Notes under the pieces: model-generated
Told to the model about the DNA's origin: nothing
Databases searched by the model: none
What the model saw: only the letters and a program-made list of their open reading frames with translations
Made by a program: the position numbers and the translations under genes
NCBI RefSeq assembly: GCF_014211975.1
Contig: NZ_CP060084.1
Span: forward strand, 4,661,001 to 4,725,000
From: Teredinibacter haidensis
GTDB lineage: Bacteria > Pseudomonadota > Gammaproteobacteria > Pseudomonadales > Cellvibrionaceae
DNA: 64,000 bases
Direction of reading: 5' to 3'
In this document: piece by piece, positions 1 to 9,135 of the stretch
Position numbering within the stretch: position 1 is the first letter of the stretch
Layout: the number at the start of each line of letters is the position of its first letter

Positions 1-1
1 C

Positions 2-1621
2 AAATTCTCTGAGGCTGTAGCGAGATACACAGAATCTCTTCCAGGTAAAATAGAAAAGCTTCGTTCACTTTATTCATGTGCGTTGGAGGAGAGCGAATTC
101 TCTCCTCAGTGTTATGCGGATATTTTGGCTATGCTCCATACTTTTTCGGGAACGGCACCCACGTTAGGCTATACCGAACTCGGTGCTAAAGCTCGCGATA
201 TAGAGCAGCGATTAAGGTCTGCGCCACTAGAAGATGCACATGGAGTTGATTTTCATCGGTTATTAAAAGGGGATATAGACGAGCTTCAGAGTTTGTCATT
301 GCAGCCGCCCAATATCAGTGGGCTTATCAAACGGTATGAACAAAAAACGAAAATAAGTTCAGATCATCATTTTATTTATGCTCTTAAAAGTACGGATGAA
401 TTAGATGCCTTCTTGACGCCGCTGCTGGATCAGTTACATTATCAGCTTGTTACCTTCTCCACGATAGCAGACTTGAATATCGGAATTCGGCAGAAGCAAC
501 CAGACGTGTTAATTCTGGAGGAAATTGACTTCAAAAAATGTTTGTCGATTTGTCTGGTTGAGAAGAATGGCACTAATGGCAGCGATAGCCTTCCCATTAT
601 TTTTATTGGCCGAGCCAATACCTGGCAGGATAGGCTGGAAGCTTTCCGGCTTGGCGGCGTGGCTTATTTTAATTATCCGGTAGATCTGGATGAACTGGCC
701 GATTGCCTGGAAAAAACCTTAACGCCTTCATTCGAAAGCCGTTATAGAATTCTTGTTGTTGATGACGATACACATCTGTCGAACCACTATTCCTCAGTGC
801 TGCAGGTAGGCGGGATGGATACCTGTGAGTTGAATGATCCATCAAAATTACTTGATGTGATTGCCGAGTTTTCACCTGACTTGATTTTAATGGATATCTC
901 TATGCCAGGTTGTAGCGGTATAGAAGCCGCAGCCATCGTTCGTCAGCAATCTCGCTACACAAATTTGCCCATTGTATACCTCTCAGCAGAAAAAACGTTG
1001 AACCAGCAGCTCGCGGCGTTGCGCGCTGGCGGTGATGAATTCTTACATAAGCCGATAGGCGAGTTCCACTTGCAAACGGCGGTTAGTATTCGGGCCAAGC
1101 GTTTCCGTGAAATAAACGCTCTTCTTGAGAAAGATGGGCTTACCGGTTTGCTCAATCATACCAATATAAAGCTTGCTTTAGGGAGAGAGTTGGCTGGTGC
1201 TCAGCGCCAGGGAAAAACGCTTGCGCTAGCAATGATTGATATTGATCATTTTAAATCGGTTAATGATCTCTATGGCCATTTGGTTGGTGATAGAGTCATC
1301 AGATCATTAGGGCGATTATTTTCACGGCGCTTGCGTAAAAGCGATATCGCCGGTCGATACGGTGGTGAGGAGTTCGTGGTTATACTGCCGTATACGGATA
1401 TAGTTGAAGCTGAAAAATTAATAAACGAGTTACGTGTTTCGTTTTCAAAATTAGTATTTAATACGGATAACGGCGAATTAAATGCGACATTTAGCGCGGG
1501 CATAAGCGTTAGTGGTTTGGCGCAATCTGCAGAAATGTTATTGAGCGTGACGGACACGGCGCTCTACAAAGCGAAAGAGAGTGGTCGAAATTGTGTTGTG
1601 GTAAGCTCTGTGGATGAGTAG
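2..1621 (+). CDS. Hpt-REC-REC-GGDEF diguanylate cyclase, 5' end outside window
   Basis: The frame is open from base 2, so the gene starts before the window; the TTG at 83 lies inside a domain and is not its start. The first 75 or so visible residues form an Hpt-type helical bundle with the candidate phospho-His at 136-138. A degenerate receiver follows (acidic-pocket context LILEE instead of LLLD). A canonical receiver comes next (VVDDD, acceptor Asp at 893-895, Lys in HKP), then a GGDEF domain. The GGDEF motif is GGEEF near 1361-1375, and an RxxD inhibitory site (RKSD) sits five residues before it. It should make cyclic di-GMP under phosphorelay control and be product-inhibited. The next gene, 32 bases on, is a related Hpt-REC-REC protein, so the two probably share one operon and one sensor kinase. 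Confidence 0.9.
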   Translation, partial: KFSEAVARYTESLPGKIEKLRSLYSCALEESEFSPQCYADILAMLHTFSGTAPTLGYTELGAKARDIEQRLRSAPLEDAHGVDFHRLLKGDIDELQSLSLQPPNISGLIKRYEQKTKISSDHHFIYALKSTDELDAFLTPLLDQLHYQLVTFSTIADLNIGIRQKQPDVLILEEIDFKKCLSICLVEKNGTNGSDSLPIIFIGRANTWQDRLEAFRLGGVAYFNYPVDLDELADCLEKTLTPSFESRYRILVVDDDTHLSNHYSSVLQVGGMDTCELNDPSKLLDVIAEFSPDLILMDISMPGCSGIEAAAIVRQQSRYTNLPIVYLSAEKTLNQQLAALRAGGDEFLHKPIGEFHLQTAVSIRAKRFREINALLEKDGLTGLLNHTNIKLALGRELAGAQRQGKTLALAMIDIDHFKSVNDLYGHLVGDRVIRSLGRLFSRRLRKSDIAGRYGGEEFVVILPYTDIVEAEKLINELRVSFSKLVFNTDNGELNATFSAGISVSGLAQSAEMLLSVTDTALYKAKESGRNCVVVSSVDE

Positions 1622-1653
1622 CTTTGTTTAATGAAATAGCAGTTGGTGAAGGT

Positions 1654-2826
1654 ATGAACAACCAGATATTCCAAGACAAATTTAGGCGTTTGCAAGATGA
1701 CTACGTTAATCGACTTGCACAAACGTATGAACGAATGGAAGAATTCGCATTAAATCGCCATACGGTAAAGTCTGCGGAGTTGCGCGAAATTGCCCATATA
1801 GCTCACAAACTCTCGGGGAGCGGAACAACCTTTGGTTTCTCTCATATATCAGAAGCCTCTAAGTCGCTGTTATCGGCAATAGGAAGGTTGGCGGTTCCGG
1901 AATTACCAGTAACCGATAATGCTGAGTTCGCATGTTTTCTTGAGGCCATAAAAAGTGCGTCAAATCGGCAGTGCGATATACCGGATATGCCGACACTCCA
2001 GAAACCGAATTCCGGTCACGCTATTAAGCTTATCTATCTGTTGGAGGATGACAATGAGTTGGCCGGGTTGCTCGCGACCGAGTTACAGGAGTGTAATTAT
2101 CATGTAGTGGTGTTCGACAATACGGGTGAGATTAATAAGGCCGTTAAATTGGAGCGCCCGGATGCCTTGATCGTCGATGTTGTGTTACCCGAAAATGAGC
2201 ATGCGGGTTTGGATTGGGTGTTGGCGTTGAAAAGTGAGCACGCTCCGCCAATTCCCACAATCTTTCTTTCCCAGAGAACGGATTTGCCTACAAGATTACG
2301 AGCGGTTAGATCTGGCGCAGATTTCTATTTGCAAAAGCCTACTAATCTAGAGCAGCTAAAATACACACTGCACGAATGTATTTTCAAATTGCCAGAGCAA
2401 CCATACAGATTGTTAATAGTTGAGGACGACGTGCTTTTGGCTGAAGCTTTGTCGCTAGAGTGTGGAAACAATGGCTTTACAATACAGATAGTTGATCATC
2501 CCTTGGATGCGCTGGAAGCGATCGTAGAGTTTAAACCGGAAATTATTTTACTGGATGTTTACTTGCCCTATTGTACCGGAATAGAGCTTGGGCAGGTTAT
2601 TCGTCAGACGCTGGAACACGCCGCCACGCCATTGGTTTTTATGTCGGTCGAGCAGGATTTAAGTAAGCAGTGTGAGGCTATTCGCCTAGCAGGGGACGAT
2701 TTTATTGTTAAACCCTTTTCGCCTTGGCAGCTTTCGATGAATTTGCGGGCGAGAGTGAGCAGGGCAAGAATGGTTAAGCTTTACCATGAGCAGCTGGCGG
2801 GTGCTGAGTTGGTAGCAGTGGAATAG
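1654..2826 (+). CDS. Hpt domain protein with two receiver domains
   Basis: A signalling protein of about 390 residues without an enzymatic output domain. The N-terminal Hpt domain has the motif HKLSGSGTTFG (His at 1804-1806). Two complete receivers follow: the first with LLEDD and acceptor context IVDVVLP, the second with IVEDD and LLDVYLP; both keep the conserved Lys-Pro. I place the start at the ATG at 1654. A TTG at 1624 is also in frame two bases after the upstream stop and cannot be excluded, because the purine stretch before the ATG lies very close to it. It probably relays phosphate to or from the upstream GGDEF protein. Confidence 0.85.
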   Translation: MNNQIFQDKFRRLQDDYVNRLAQTYERMEEFALNRHTVKSAELREIAHIAHKLSGSGTTFGFSHISEASKSLLSAIGRLAVPELPVTDNAEFACFLEAIKSASNRQCDIPDMPTLQKPNSGHAIKLIYLLEDDNELAGLLATELQECNYHVVVFDNTGEINKAVKLERPDALIVDVVLPENEHAGLDWVLALKSEHAPPIPTIFLSQRTDLPTRLRAVRSGADFYLQKPTNLEQLKYTLHECIFKLPEQPYRLLIVEDDVLLAEALSLECGNNGFTIQIVDHPLDALEAIVEFKPEIILLDVYLPYCTGIELGQVIRQTLEHAATPLVFMSVEQDLSKQCEAIRLAGDDFIVKPFSPWQLSMNLRARVSRARMVKLYHEQLAGAELVAVE

Positions 2827-2875
2827 CTGCATCCCCTGTGTGGTTAATTCTTGAGGTATACGTGAATTTGGAGGT

Positions 2876-2902
2876 AAAAAAAACCCGCTTCAGCGGGCTT
2901 TT
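2876..2902. terminator. bidirectional rho-independent terminator
   Basis: The GC stem CCCGCT/AGCGGG with a TTC-type loop is flanked by an A-run on the left and a T-run on the right. It lies between the convergent receiver gene (ends 2826) and gnd (ends 2915), so it can serve both strands. Confidence 0.85.
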
Positions 2903-2914
2903 ACGGTGAAATAT

Positions 2915-4369
2915 TTAGGCGTTGTATGTAGAGGATGCGGTATCGCCGCCTCGGCCGGTCCAGTTGGTGTGAAAAAACTCACCGCGTGGTTTGTCGGTAC
3001 GTTCGTATGTGTGGGCGCCGAAATAGTCGCGCTGAGCCTGCAGTAAATTTGCCGGCAGGCGGGCGGTGCGATAGCCATCGAAGTAAGACAGTGCAGAGGT
3101 CAGAGTGGGTGCGGGAATACCGTTGATAGTTGCCGCAGCCACTACGTTGCGCCAGCCCTGCTGGGCTGCTTCTACACGTTGCTGGAAGTAAGGGTCGAGC
3201 AACAGGTTGGCGAGGTCAGGATTGTTGTCGAACGCTTCTTTGATATTGCCGAGAAATGCTGAACGAATAATACATCCACCGCGCCACATCAGTGCAATGC
3301 CGCCGTTGTTTAGTTTCCAGTCATACTCTTTAGCGGCTTCTCGCATTAGCACGTAACCCTGTGCGTAGGACACAATTTTGGAAGCGAAAAGCGCATTGCG
3401 AAGGTCTTCAATAAAGGCTTTTTTGTCGCCTTCAAACTTGGGCGTAGGGCCGGAAATAAGCTTGGCCGCTTCTACGCGTTCTTCCTTCTGGGCTGATAGG
3501 CAGCGGGCAAACACGGCTTCGCCGATCAGCGTAAGCGGTACGCCCATATCCAGAGCGGCTACGCCTGTCCACTTGCCGGTACCTTTTTGGCCTGCGGTAT
3601 CCAAAATTTTGTCGACCAACGGGCTGCCATCTTCATCTTTAACTTTGAGAATATCGCGGGTAATTTCGGTGAGGTAGCTGTCTAATTCCCCATCGTTCCA
3701 TTCGGCAAAGACTTCGTGCATTTCGTCTGCGCTCATACCGAGTAAGTCTTTCATTACCTGGTAGGCTTCGCAGATCAGCTGCATATCGCCATATTCAATA
3801 CCGTTATGGACCATTTTCACAAAGTGGCCGGCACCGTTATCACCTACCCAGTCGCAGCAGGGGCTGCCGTCTTCTACTTTGGCGCAAATGCCTTGGAAGA
3901 TAGGCTTAACGGATTCCCATGCGGCTTTGGCGCCACCGGGCATGATCGATGGGCCGGTCAAGGCGCCCTCTTCGCCACCGGATACTCCAGCACCTACGAA
4001 GAGAATACCCTTGCTAGCGCAGTAGTCTACGCGGCGGTTGGTATCGGGAAAGTGGGTATTGCCGCCATCGATAATAATGTCGCCTGCTTCCAGGTGAGGT
4101 AGCAGTTGCTCGATAAAAGCATCGACCGGAGCACCAGCTTTGACCATAAGCATCACTTTACGTGGCCGTTCCAGTGATTGCACCAGCTCTTCTACAGAGT
4201 GGGCGCCGCGAATGCTTTTGCCCTGTGCGCGGCCGGCTAGAAAGGCGTCCACTTTTTCGGTTGAACGGTTATATGCAGTAACGGTGAAGCCCTTATTCGC
4301 CATATTGAGAACAAGGTTTTCGCCCATTACGGCGAGGCCAACCAGGCCAATGTCTGAGAGTTCTTTCAT
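2915..4369 (-). CDS. gnd: 6-phosphogluconate dehydrogenase, decarboxylating
   Basis: Oxidises 6-phosphogluconate to ribulose 5-phosphate and CO2 with NADP in the cytoplasmic oxidative pentose phosphate pathway. The 484-residue protein has the N-terminal nucleotide-binding motif GLAVMG, the substrate-binding stretch VGAGVSGGEEGA, the catalytic-region motif HFVKMVHNGIEYGDMQ, and the C-terminal helical domain with RGGCIIR. Length is normal for the long (about 470-485 residue) group. It starts at ATG 4369, stands alone, and ends at the shared terminator. Confidence 0.97.
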   Translation of the reverse strand: MKELSDIGLVGLAVMGENLVLNMANKGFTVTAYNRSTEKVDAFLAGRAQGKSIRGAHSVEELVQSLERPRKVMLMVKAGAPVDAFIEQLLPHLEAGDIIIDGGNTHFPDTNRRVDYCASKGILFVGAGVSGGEEGALTGPSIMPGGAKAAWESVKPIFQGICAKVEDGSPCCDWVGDNGAGHFVKMVHNGIEYGDMQLICEAYQVMKDLLGMSADEMHEVFAEWNDGELDSYLTEITRDILKVKDEDGSPLVDKILDTAGQKGTGKWTGVAALDMGVPLTLIGEAVFARCLSAQKEERVEAAKLISGPTPKFEGDKKAFIEDLRNALFASKIVSYAQGYVLMREAAKEYDWKLNNGGIALMWRGGCIIRSAFLGNIKEAFDNNPDLANLLLDPYFQQRVEAAQQGWRNVVAAATINGIPAPTLTSALSYFDGYRTARLPANLLQAQRDYFGAHTYERTDKPRGEFFHTNWTGRGGDTASSTYNA

Positions 4370-4616
4370 AGTAGAATCTTAAATATGAAGGTTTTAGAGG
4401 TTGTTGGTTAGCGTCGAACGGCTTGCATGGGGCTGGCTCGACAGCGTGAAGAAGGCGTTGTTTCGTCGCTTATGCCTTAATTCCACAAATTTAGCCGCTG
4501 GATGTTTAAATACCACGAAAGCAAATGCTATTAATCAAGAGCGGCCGCAAACTGGGACTGCAACTTTACCACTAGCCCGGATTATTTGCATCTAATCGCA
4601 CTATGAGGTTTTAACT

Positions 4617-5012
4617 ATGGATGAGGGATTGGCCAGAATCTACATGCTTTCGCTGCCGGAAGCGGTTGAGGATTTTCCTTTTGGGCCCGAGGCGAGGGTA
4701 CTCAAGGTTCGAGATAAAATGTTTGGTTTGGTTTCCCATTGTGAGTGGAAGGGGGTGGCGAGAGTTTCAAGGCTAAACCTGAAGTGTGACCCTCAGGAGG
4801 CGTTAATGCTTCGCGACGTATTTGACGCGGTTTTACCGGGGTACCACATGAATAAAACCCACTGGAATTCGGTTCTGCTGGATGGCTCGATCCCCCATGG
4901 TGAAATTGAGCGCATGATAGATAAATCCTACGGGTTGGTTGTTCGGGGGTTAAAAAAAGATCAGCGTCGGGCGCTAGAGTTACGATGGGGTGAATCGGCT
5001 ATTTACCGATAA
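4617..5012 (+). CDS. MmcQ/YjbR family protein
   Basis: A 131-residue cytoplasmic protein of the MmcQ/YjbR (CyaY-like fold) family. Typical features are the N-terminal SLPEAVEDFPFGP stretch, the VLKVRDKMFGLV strand pair, the LNLKCDP motif, and a late HWNSVLLDG motif before an SYGLVVRGL helix. Members are called DNA-binding by analogy, but their cellular role is unsettled. It starts at the ATG at 4617 in AGGTTTTAACT context. It appears monocistronic, divergent from gnd and convergent with srkA. Confidence 0.85.
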   Translation: MDEGLARIYMLSLPEAVEDFPFGPEARVLKVRDKMFGLVSHCEWKGVARVSRLNLKCDPQEALMLRDVFDAVLPGYHMNKTHWNSVLLDGSIPHGEIERMIDKSYGLVVRGLKKDQRRALELRWGESAIYR

Positions 5013-5366
5013 TTTAAGTGCGAGGACGCCTTTGGTTATTTATCGTTAACACGATGCTTTAGGAGCTAAAACAATAACCGTTGGTAGGAACTTAAAAAAG
5101 TAGTGCGGAAATTTAATATTTGAAAGCGTGGTTACTCGATTAGTAACACAAGAGCCAAGTCTAGTACGCTCAAATGTGCCCAAAAAAATGTTGGCCTAGA
5201 TGATGGTGGCGCTGGTACGGCTAACGGCGGGCTTGCCGAGCTACCCGTGTACGCCGCCACTATGTTGGGGATTGGCTGCAGGTGGCTTTGCCCATCGTTT
5301 TTTTGATCTTGATTGGTGTGCTGGTCAGCGCTGACAAAGCCTCTCGCGTGTCGTTAAACTCTCTTG
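5013..5366. other. intergenic stretch without a clear gene
   Basis: This spacer lies between two convergent genes. Around 5282-5340 the plus strand could encode a short hydrophobic segment with no credible start or upstream domain. It may be the remnant of a decayed membrane gene, but nothing firmer can be said. No terminator with a clear T-run was seen. Confidence 0.4.
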
Positions 5367-6350
5367 TTACTCGGAAACTTTTAGGTTGGGCTCATCCAGT
5401 GCAAACAGTTGTTCACGTAACTCCAGAATATGTTCAGACCAGTATTTCTCGGTGTTAAACCAGGGGAATGCTTGGGGGAATGCTGGGTCGTTCCAGCGGC
5501 GGGAGAGCCAGGCGGCATAGTGCATTAAACGCAAGGTGCGCAGGGTTTCGATCAGCGGCAGCTCGCGCACATCAAATTCACAGAATTCTTCGTAGCCTTC
5601 GATAACTTCGGCCAGTTGCTGGTTTTTCTGATTGTAATCGCCGGACAGTAGCATCCAAATATCCTGTACAGCTGGACCCGTGCGGGCATCGTCCAGATCG
5701 ACCAACCACAGGGAGTCCGGGCGTAGTAGGATGTTGCCGGGGTGGCAGTCGCCGTGCAGGCGCTGACTTTGGTATGGGGTGGCCGCGAGAATGGTTTCCA
5801 TTTTCTCGATAAGGTGCTGGCTGAGGGTGCTGTATGCTTCGGTTAGGCTCGCCGGTAGGAAATTGTTTTCGAGTATAAATTCGCGGCTGTTGATGCCAAA
5901 ACTTTGCAGGTCAAGTATTGGTCTGTGCTCGAAAGCCTTGACCTTGCCTACGGCGTGCAGGCGGCCTAGTTGTTGGCCAAGCCGATAAAGTGTTTCCAGA
6001 TCACCAAGATCGGGTGCGTGACCTCCACGGCGTGGATAGAGCGAAAAACGGTGTTCGCCAAAGTGAAACAAGCTGTCGCCATTTTTATCCTGCATTGGGG
6101 CAACCACAGGAATCTCCATCTCTGCCAGAGTCAGTGAAAACTGGTGCTCTTCCAAAATTTGCTCATCGCTCCAGCGGTTGGGGCGATAAAACTTGGCAAT
6201 GATTGGGTCTCCATCTTCTACGCCGAATTGGTATACACGGTTTTCGTAGCTGTTTAGAGGAAAAACCCTGAGGTCGGAAAGGTATCCCAGACTTTCGATT
6301 GCATCGATAACTCTGTCGGGGTTGAGGTTTTCAAAAGGTGTCTGATTCAA
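5367..6350 (-). CDS. srkA: stress response kinase SrkA (YihE-like)
   Basis: A 327-residue protein of the aminoglycoside phosphotransferase/YihE kinase fold. Visible motifs are YENRVYQFG in the nucleotide-binding lobe, the catalytic loop HGDCHPGNIL, and the metal-binding LVDLDDA. In E. coli this Ser/Thr kinase counters stress-induced cell death. The length and the N-terminal DRVIDAIESLG block match that family. It lies 18 bases downstream of the membrane GGDEF-like gene on the same strand, so the two are probably co-transcribed. Confidence 0.9.
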   Translation of the reverse strand: MNQTPFENLNPDRVIDAIESLGYLSDLRVFPLNSYENRVYQFGVEDGDPIIAKFYRPNRWSDEQILEEHQFSLTLAEMEIPVVAPMQDKNGDSLFHFGEHRFSLYPRRGGHAPDLGDLETLYRLGQQLGRLHAVGKVKAFEHRPILDLQSFGINSREFILENNFLPASLTEAYSTLSQHLIEKMETILAATPYQSQRLHGDCHPGNILLRPDSLWLVDLDDARTGPAVQDIWMLLSGDYNQKNQQLAEVIEGYEEFCEFDVRELPLIETLRTLRLMHYAAWLSRRWNDPAFPQAFPWFNTEKYWSEHILELREQLFALDEPNLKVSE

Positions 6351-6368
6351 AAGAGGTGTGGCCGCCGT

Positions 6369-8225
6369 TTAGGGTGAGTCTGAAATCCAGGGGAAAATAG
6401 TAACAGAATCTTTATTCTCCTGGATGCTGGAATGCAATTCTTTGTAAAGTAGCTCTACCCTTGCCATTAAGTCGACTTTTGTATCGTTGGTGATGCAAAC
6501 ACCTATGGAGCAGGTGATATACACATTTTTTTCATCCAGTTTAGTGGGCGTTACCTTGACCGACGTACGCATGCGTTCGGCCATTAATTCGGCTTTGTCT
6601 GGTGCGGTATTCAGCGATACCAATACAAAGGTATCATCGCCATAGCGAAACAAGGTGTCAGATTTTCTCAGGCGGTGCTTGAGTGTGCCGGTAATAGTCT
6701 GCAGTACGCGGTCGCCAAACTCTCGATCATAGCGATTATTGACCAGTTTGAAGCTGTCCATATCGATTATCATAAGGCAGATATGTTCGTCCTGCTTGCG
6801 CAATGCGTGCTCTTCAAATGTTCGACAGTATTTTTCAAGCTCGTATTGGTTGGGAAGTCCGGTAAGGTGGTCTATCTGTACGCGGTGATTCAGTTCCGCC
6901 AGCTCGGATTCCAGCCCGGAAAGTTCGCGAAAAATGGCAACAACAAAGACGTCGGAATTGTCGAGGAGCGTATCGGCGTGCTCGTGTTCTGGGGTCGAGT
7001 GAAGGTCCAGCACATCGCCTGAAGCGGTAATTTTTTTACATTTGTGCAGGGCAATAGAGACGGGCTTTTCATGGCCTCGGTTGGTGAGTCCAATGGCTTT
7101 GCCACGATTATCGAAGTTTCTACAGCGTTCATCCGAGGCCAGGAAATTGTGAAATTGCCCAATGTCACTGCTGCGGTAGCGTATAGGCACTAGCATTTCT
7201 ACGGGGTTGCCGATGAGCTCTTCCGGTAGCCAGCCAAAAATTTTACTCGCGCCCTCATTGGCTCGCAGAATGTGACGTCGCTCGTCAATAAGTACTATTC
7301 CTTCATCCGCAGCGCTTAAGACTTCCAGCAGAGCTTTATCTTTTTCGTCGGAATGGAGGTTTCCAGTAGGGTTTTTCCTCTGCTGTGTATGCATCACCCT
7401 GTAGCAAATGGCAACAAAGTAAAGCATCAGGAGGATTAATGTCGTATTAAAAACGACCAAAATTAGCTGGGTGCTACTCCATTCGAAACCCACTAGCAAT
7501 GTAGAGCCCAAGCTGAAAACGATAATTGCCAAGCCAATCGTTAACAGGGCGCGACGAAATTGCCGGCAGGTGCCGTCCTGCTCCTGGAAAATACTACAGA
7601 AGCCATTATGGGTTACTCCCGCTAGGCCGGTAATAAAGACGAGGAAGAGTATGGTGGAGGGCAGGCTGTAGGTGCTGAAAAATCCAATACTGTTAAGCGC
7701 ATTGGCGGTGGCCGCATAGTTATTAACCGCGAGCAGGGGCGCAATCAAATAAATGACCATCAGCACACTGTAGAACAGGGGGTGTTTGTTGGAGAACAGT
7801 TGATGGCCAAGCAAGAGGCCTGCCGCAAGAGTGAACCCCACGGCACTTGCAAAGGCCATTCTTCCCGGAGCTTCACTGGACCATTTGTCGTCCAAAAAAA
7901 GATCGTTAATGCCAAGGTTAACATCGAATATAAGTTCAATTAGCGCGCAGCTGGCAATCAACAGTGTTGTTATGGAGCAAAAAATGACGAGTCGTTGATA
8001 TTGTTGCCTCAATGCCAGCAGCCCGATACCCAGCATAATAAAACTGATGGCAGCGTTAACTTTCATGGTGGGAAGAGAAATGGATGCAGAGAATGACGTT
8101 AGCGGCCGGTAGTCTGCAATCCAGCCAAACAAAACAATGCTGGCTGTCAGTAACAGAATTGCGGCGCAAATATCTGTGAGATGAAATCCTCTACGCGCTT
8201 GCGATTGTCCCTGTTTGGTACCCAT
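6369..8225 (-). CDS. membrane PAS protein with degenerate GGDEF domain
   Basis: This 618-residue protein begins with roughly 270 residues carrying about eight hydrophobic segments (MASE-like sensor). A PAS domain follows (VLSAADEGIVLIDERRHILRAN-type start, shown in part as DEGIVLIDE), then a GGDEF-fold domain. The signature reads YGDDTF, so the second Gly and the catalytic Glu of GGDEF are replaced. The RxxD inhibitory site (RKSD) is retained just before it. It is therefore probably inactive as a cyclase and may act as a cyclic di-GMP receptor or scaffold. The start at ATG 8225 puts a basic N-terminus before the first membrane segment. srkA follows closely. Confidence 0.85.
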   Translation of the reverse strand: MGTKQGQSQARRGFHLTDICAAILLLTASIVLFGWIADYRPLTSFSASISLPTMKVNAAISFIMLGIGLLALRQQYQRLVIFCSITTLLIASCALIELIFDVNLGINDLFLDDKWSSEAPGRMAFASAVGFTLAAGLLLGHQLFSNKHPLFYSVLMVIYLIAPLLAVNNYAATANALNSIGFFSTYSLPSTILFLVFITGLAGVTHNGFCSIFQEQDGTCRQFRRALLTIGLAIIVFSLGSTLLVGFEWSSTQLILVVFNTTLILLMLYFVAICYRVMHTQQRKNPTGNLHSDEKDKALLEVLSAADEGIVLIDERRHILRANEGASKIFGWLPEELIGNPVEMLVPIRYRSSDIGQFHNFLASDERCRNFDNRGKAIGLTNRGHEKPVSIALHKCKKITASGDVLDLHSTPEHEHADTLLDNSDVFVVAIFRELSGLESELAELNHRVQIDHLTGLPNQYELEKYCRTFEEHALRKQDEHICLMIIDMDSFKLVNNRYDREFGDRVLQTITGTLKHRLRKSDTLFRYGDDTFVLVSLNTAPDKAELMAERMRTSVKVTPTKLDEKNVYITCSIGVCITNDTKVDLMARVELLYKELHSSIQENKDSVTIFPWISDSP

Positions 8226-8316
8226 TTACATGGCCTAATCGTTTAAATGTATGCGACAAGTATTGACGGAATAGGAATGAAGCGCAATTCCTAATGTATG
8301 TGATGCTGGCTAATTG

Positions 8317-9027
8317 TTAATGGATTTTAGGTGTTCGTGCCAACGCACAAAGCGTTACTTTTGTAACCCCTTCTTTTTTCAACAATCGGCTGATAATTTC
8401 GGCGGTTGCTCCGGTAGTGACGACATCGTCTATAAGCGCAATATGGCGAATGGCGAGCTGAGATTCACAGCGAAAGGCCTGAAGATTATTCGCGAGGCGT
8501 TGTCGCCGTGTGAGCTGCTGTTGATGGTGGCTGGCTTGTTGTTTAGTGACCAAATATTTGACCGGAATCTGCAGTCGCTTACCGAGTTCCCTTGCGATAA
8601 CGTCAGCCTGGTTAAAGCCGCGCTTGAGTTGGTTTTTCCAGTGGAGGGGAACCGCCAGAAGGGCGTCGGGGATGTCTTGGATCTGACTCAACTGAACGGC
8701 TAGTTGCGTTGTTAACTGACGACCAACGGCATGCTGTTCCCGGTGCTTAAAATCATTAATCAACGTGGGTATGTGGCCGCTGTATGCGTAGGCAGTGACA
8801 CACTTGTCAAAGCTGGGTTTTCGTTTTTGGCACTCGCCACAAATACCTTGGCTTGGAAGCGGTAATGCGCAGATATGACAGTGATCGCTCTGGCTAAGCG
8901 GAAGATCCGCCCTGCACTGGGCGCACAGCGTTTGTGAACAGGTTTGATCGCACAAATAGCAGTGGTTGGGTAATAGCAGATCGAGCGCTTTGTTGATGAT
9001 TTTGTTATAGGTCAAAGTTTGATCCAT
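8317..9027 (-). CDS. comF: ComF family protein
   Basis: A 236-residue phosphoribosyltransferase-fold protein of the ComF/GntX type, associated with DNA uptake and use. The N-terminal zinc-ribbon region has CYLC, CAQC, CHIC and CGEC pairs. The C-terminal PRPP-loop motif reads LIDDVVTTGAT. The start is ATG 9027. It is divergent from bioB; comF upstream of or divergent from bio genes is a common gammaproteobacterial arrangement. Confidence 0.92.
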   Translation of the reverse strand: MDQTLTYNKIINKALDLLLPNHCYLCDQTCSQTLCAQCRADLPLSQSDHCHICALPLPSQGICGECQKRKPSFDKCVTAYAYSGHIPTLINDFKHREQHAVGRQLTTQLAVQLSQIQDIPDALLAVPLHWKNQLKRGFNQADVIARELGKRLQIPVKYLVTKQQASHHQQQLTRRQRLANNLQAFRCESQLAIRHIALIDDVVTTGATAEIISRLLKKEGVTKVTLCALARTPKIH

Positions 9028-9044
9028 GTGCTGGCAGCACTTTG

Positions 9045-9077
9045 TAGTAAACCTTAGAATGGTTTTTTGGTTGACAA
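9045..9077 (+). promoter_or_regulatory. BirA-like biotin operator upstream of bioB
   Basis: The left half TAGTAAACC (9045-9053) and right half GGTTGACAA (9069-9077) are separated by 15 bases. Each matches the known BirA halves TTGTAAACC and GGTTTACAA at 8 of 9 positions, and the spacing lies within the reported 14-16. It sits about 60 bases before the bioB start, in the comF-bioB divergent region, as expected for biotin-dependent repression. Confidence 0.7.
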
Positions 9078-9135
9078 CTCATAGTGGTCGTCTTTATTGT
9101 CCGCTCCAAGAAACCTAACTGATTTGAGGAATTCC

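Noticed and set aside
4401..4595. Plus-strand frame of 64 codons between gnd and the MmcQ gene
   Set aside because: It lies in the gnd promoter region and the product looks random.
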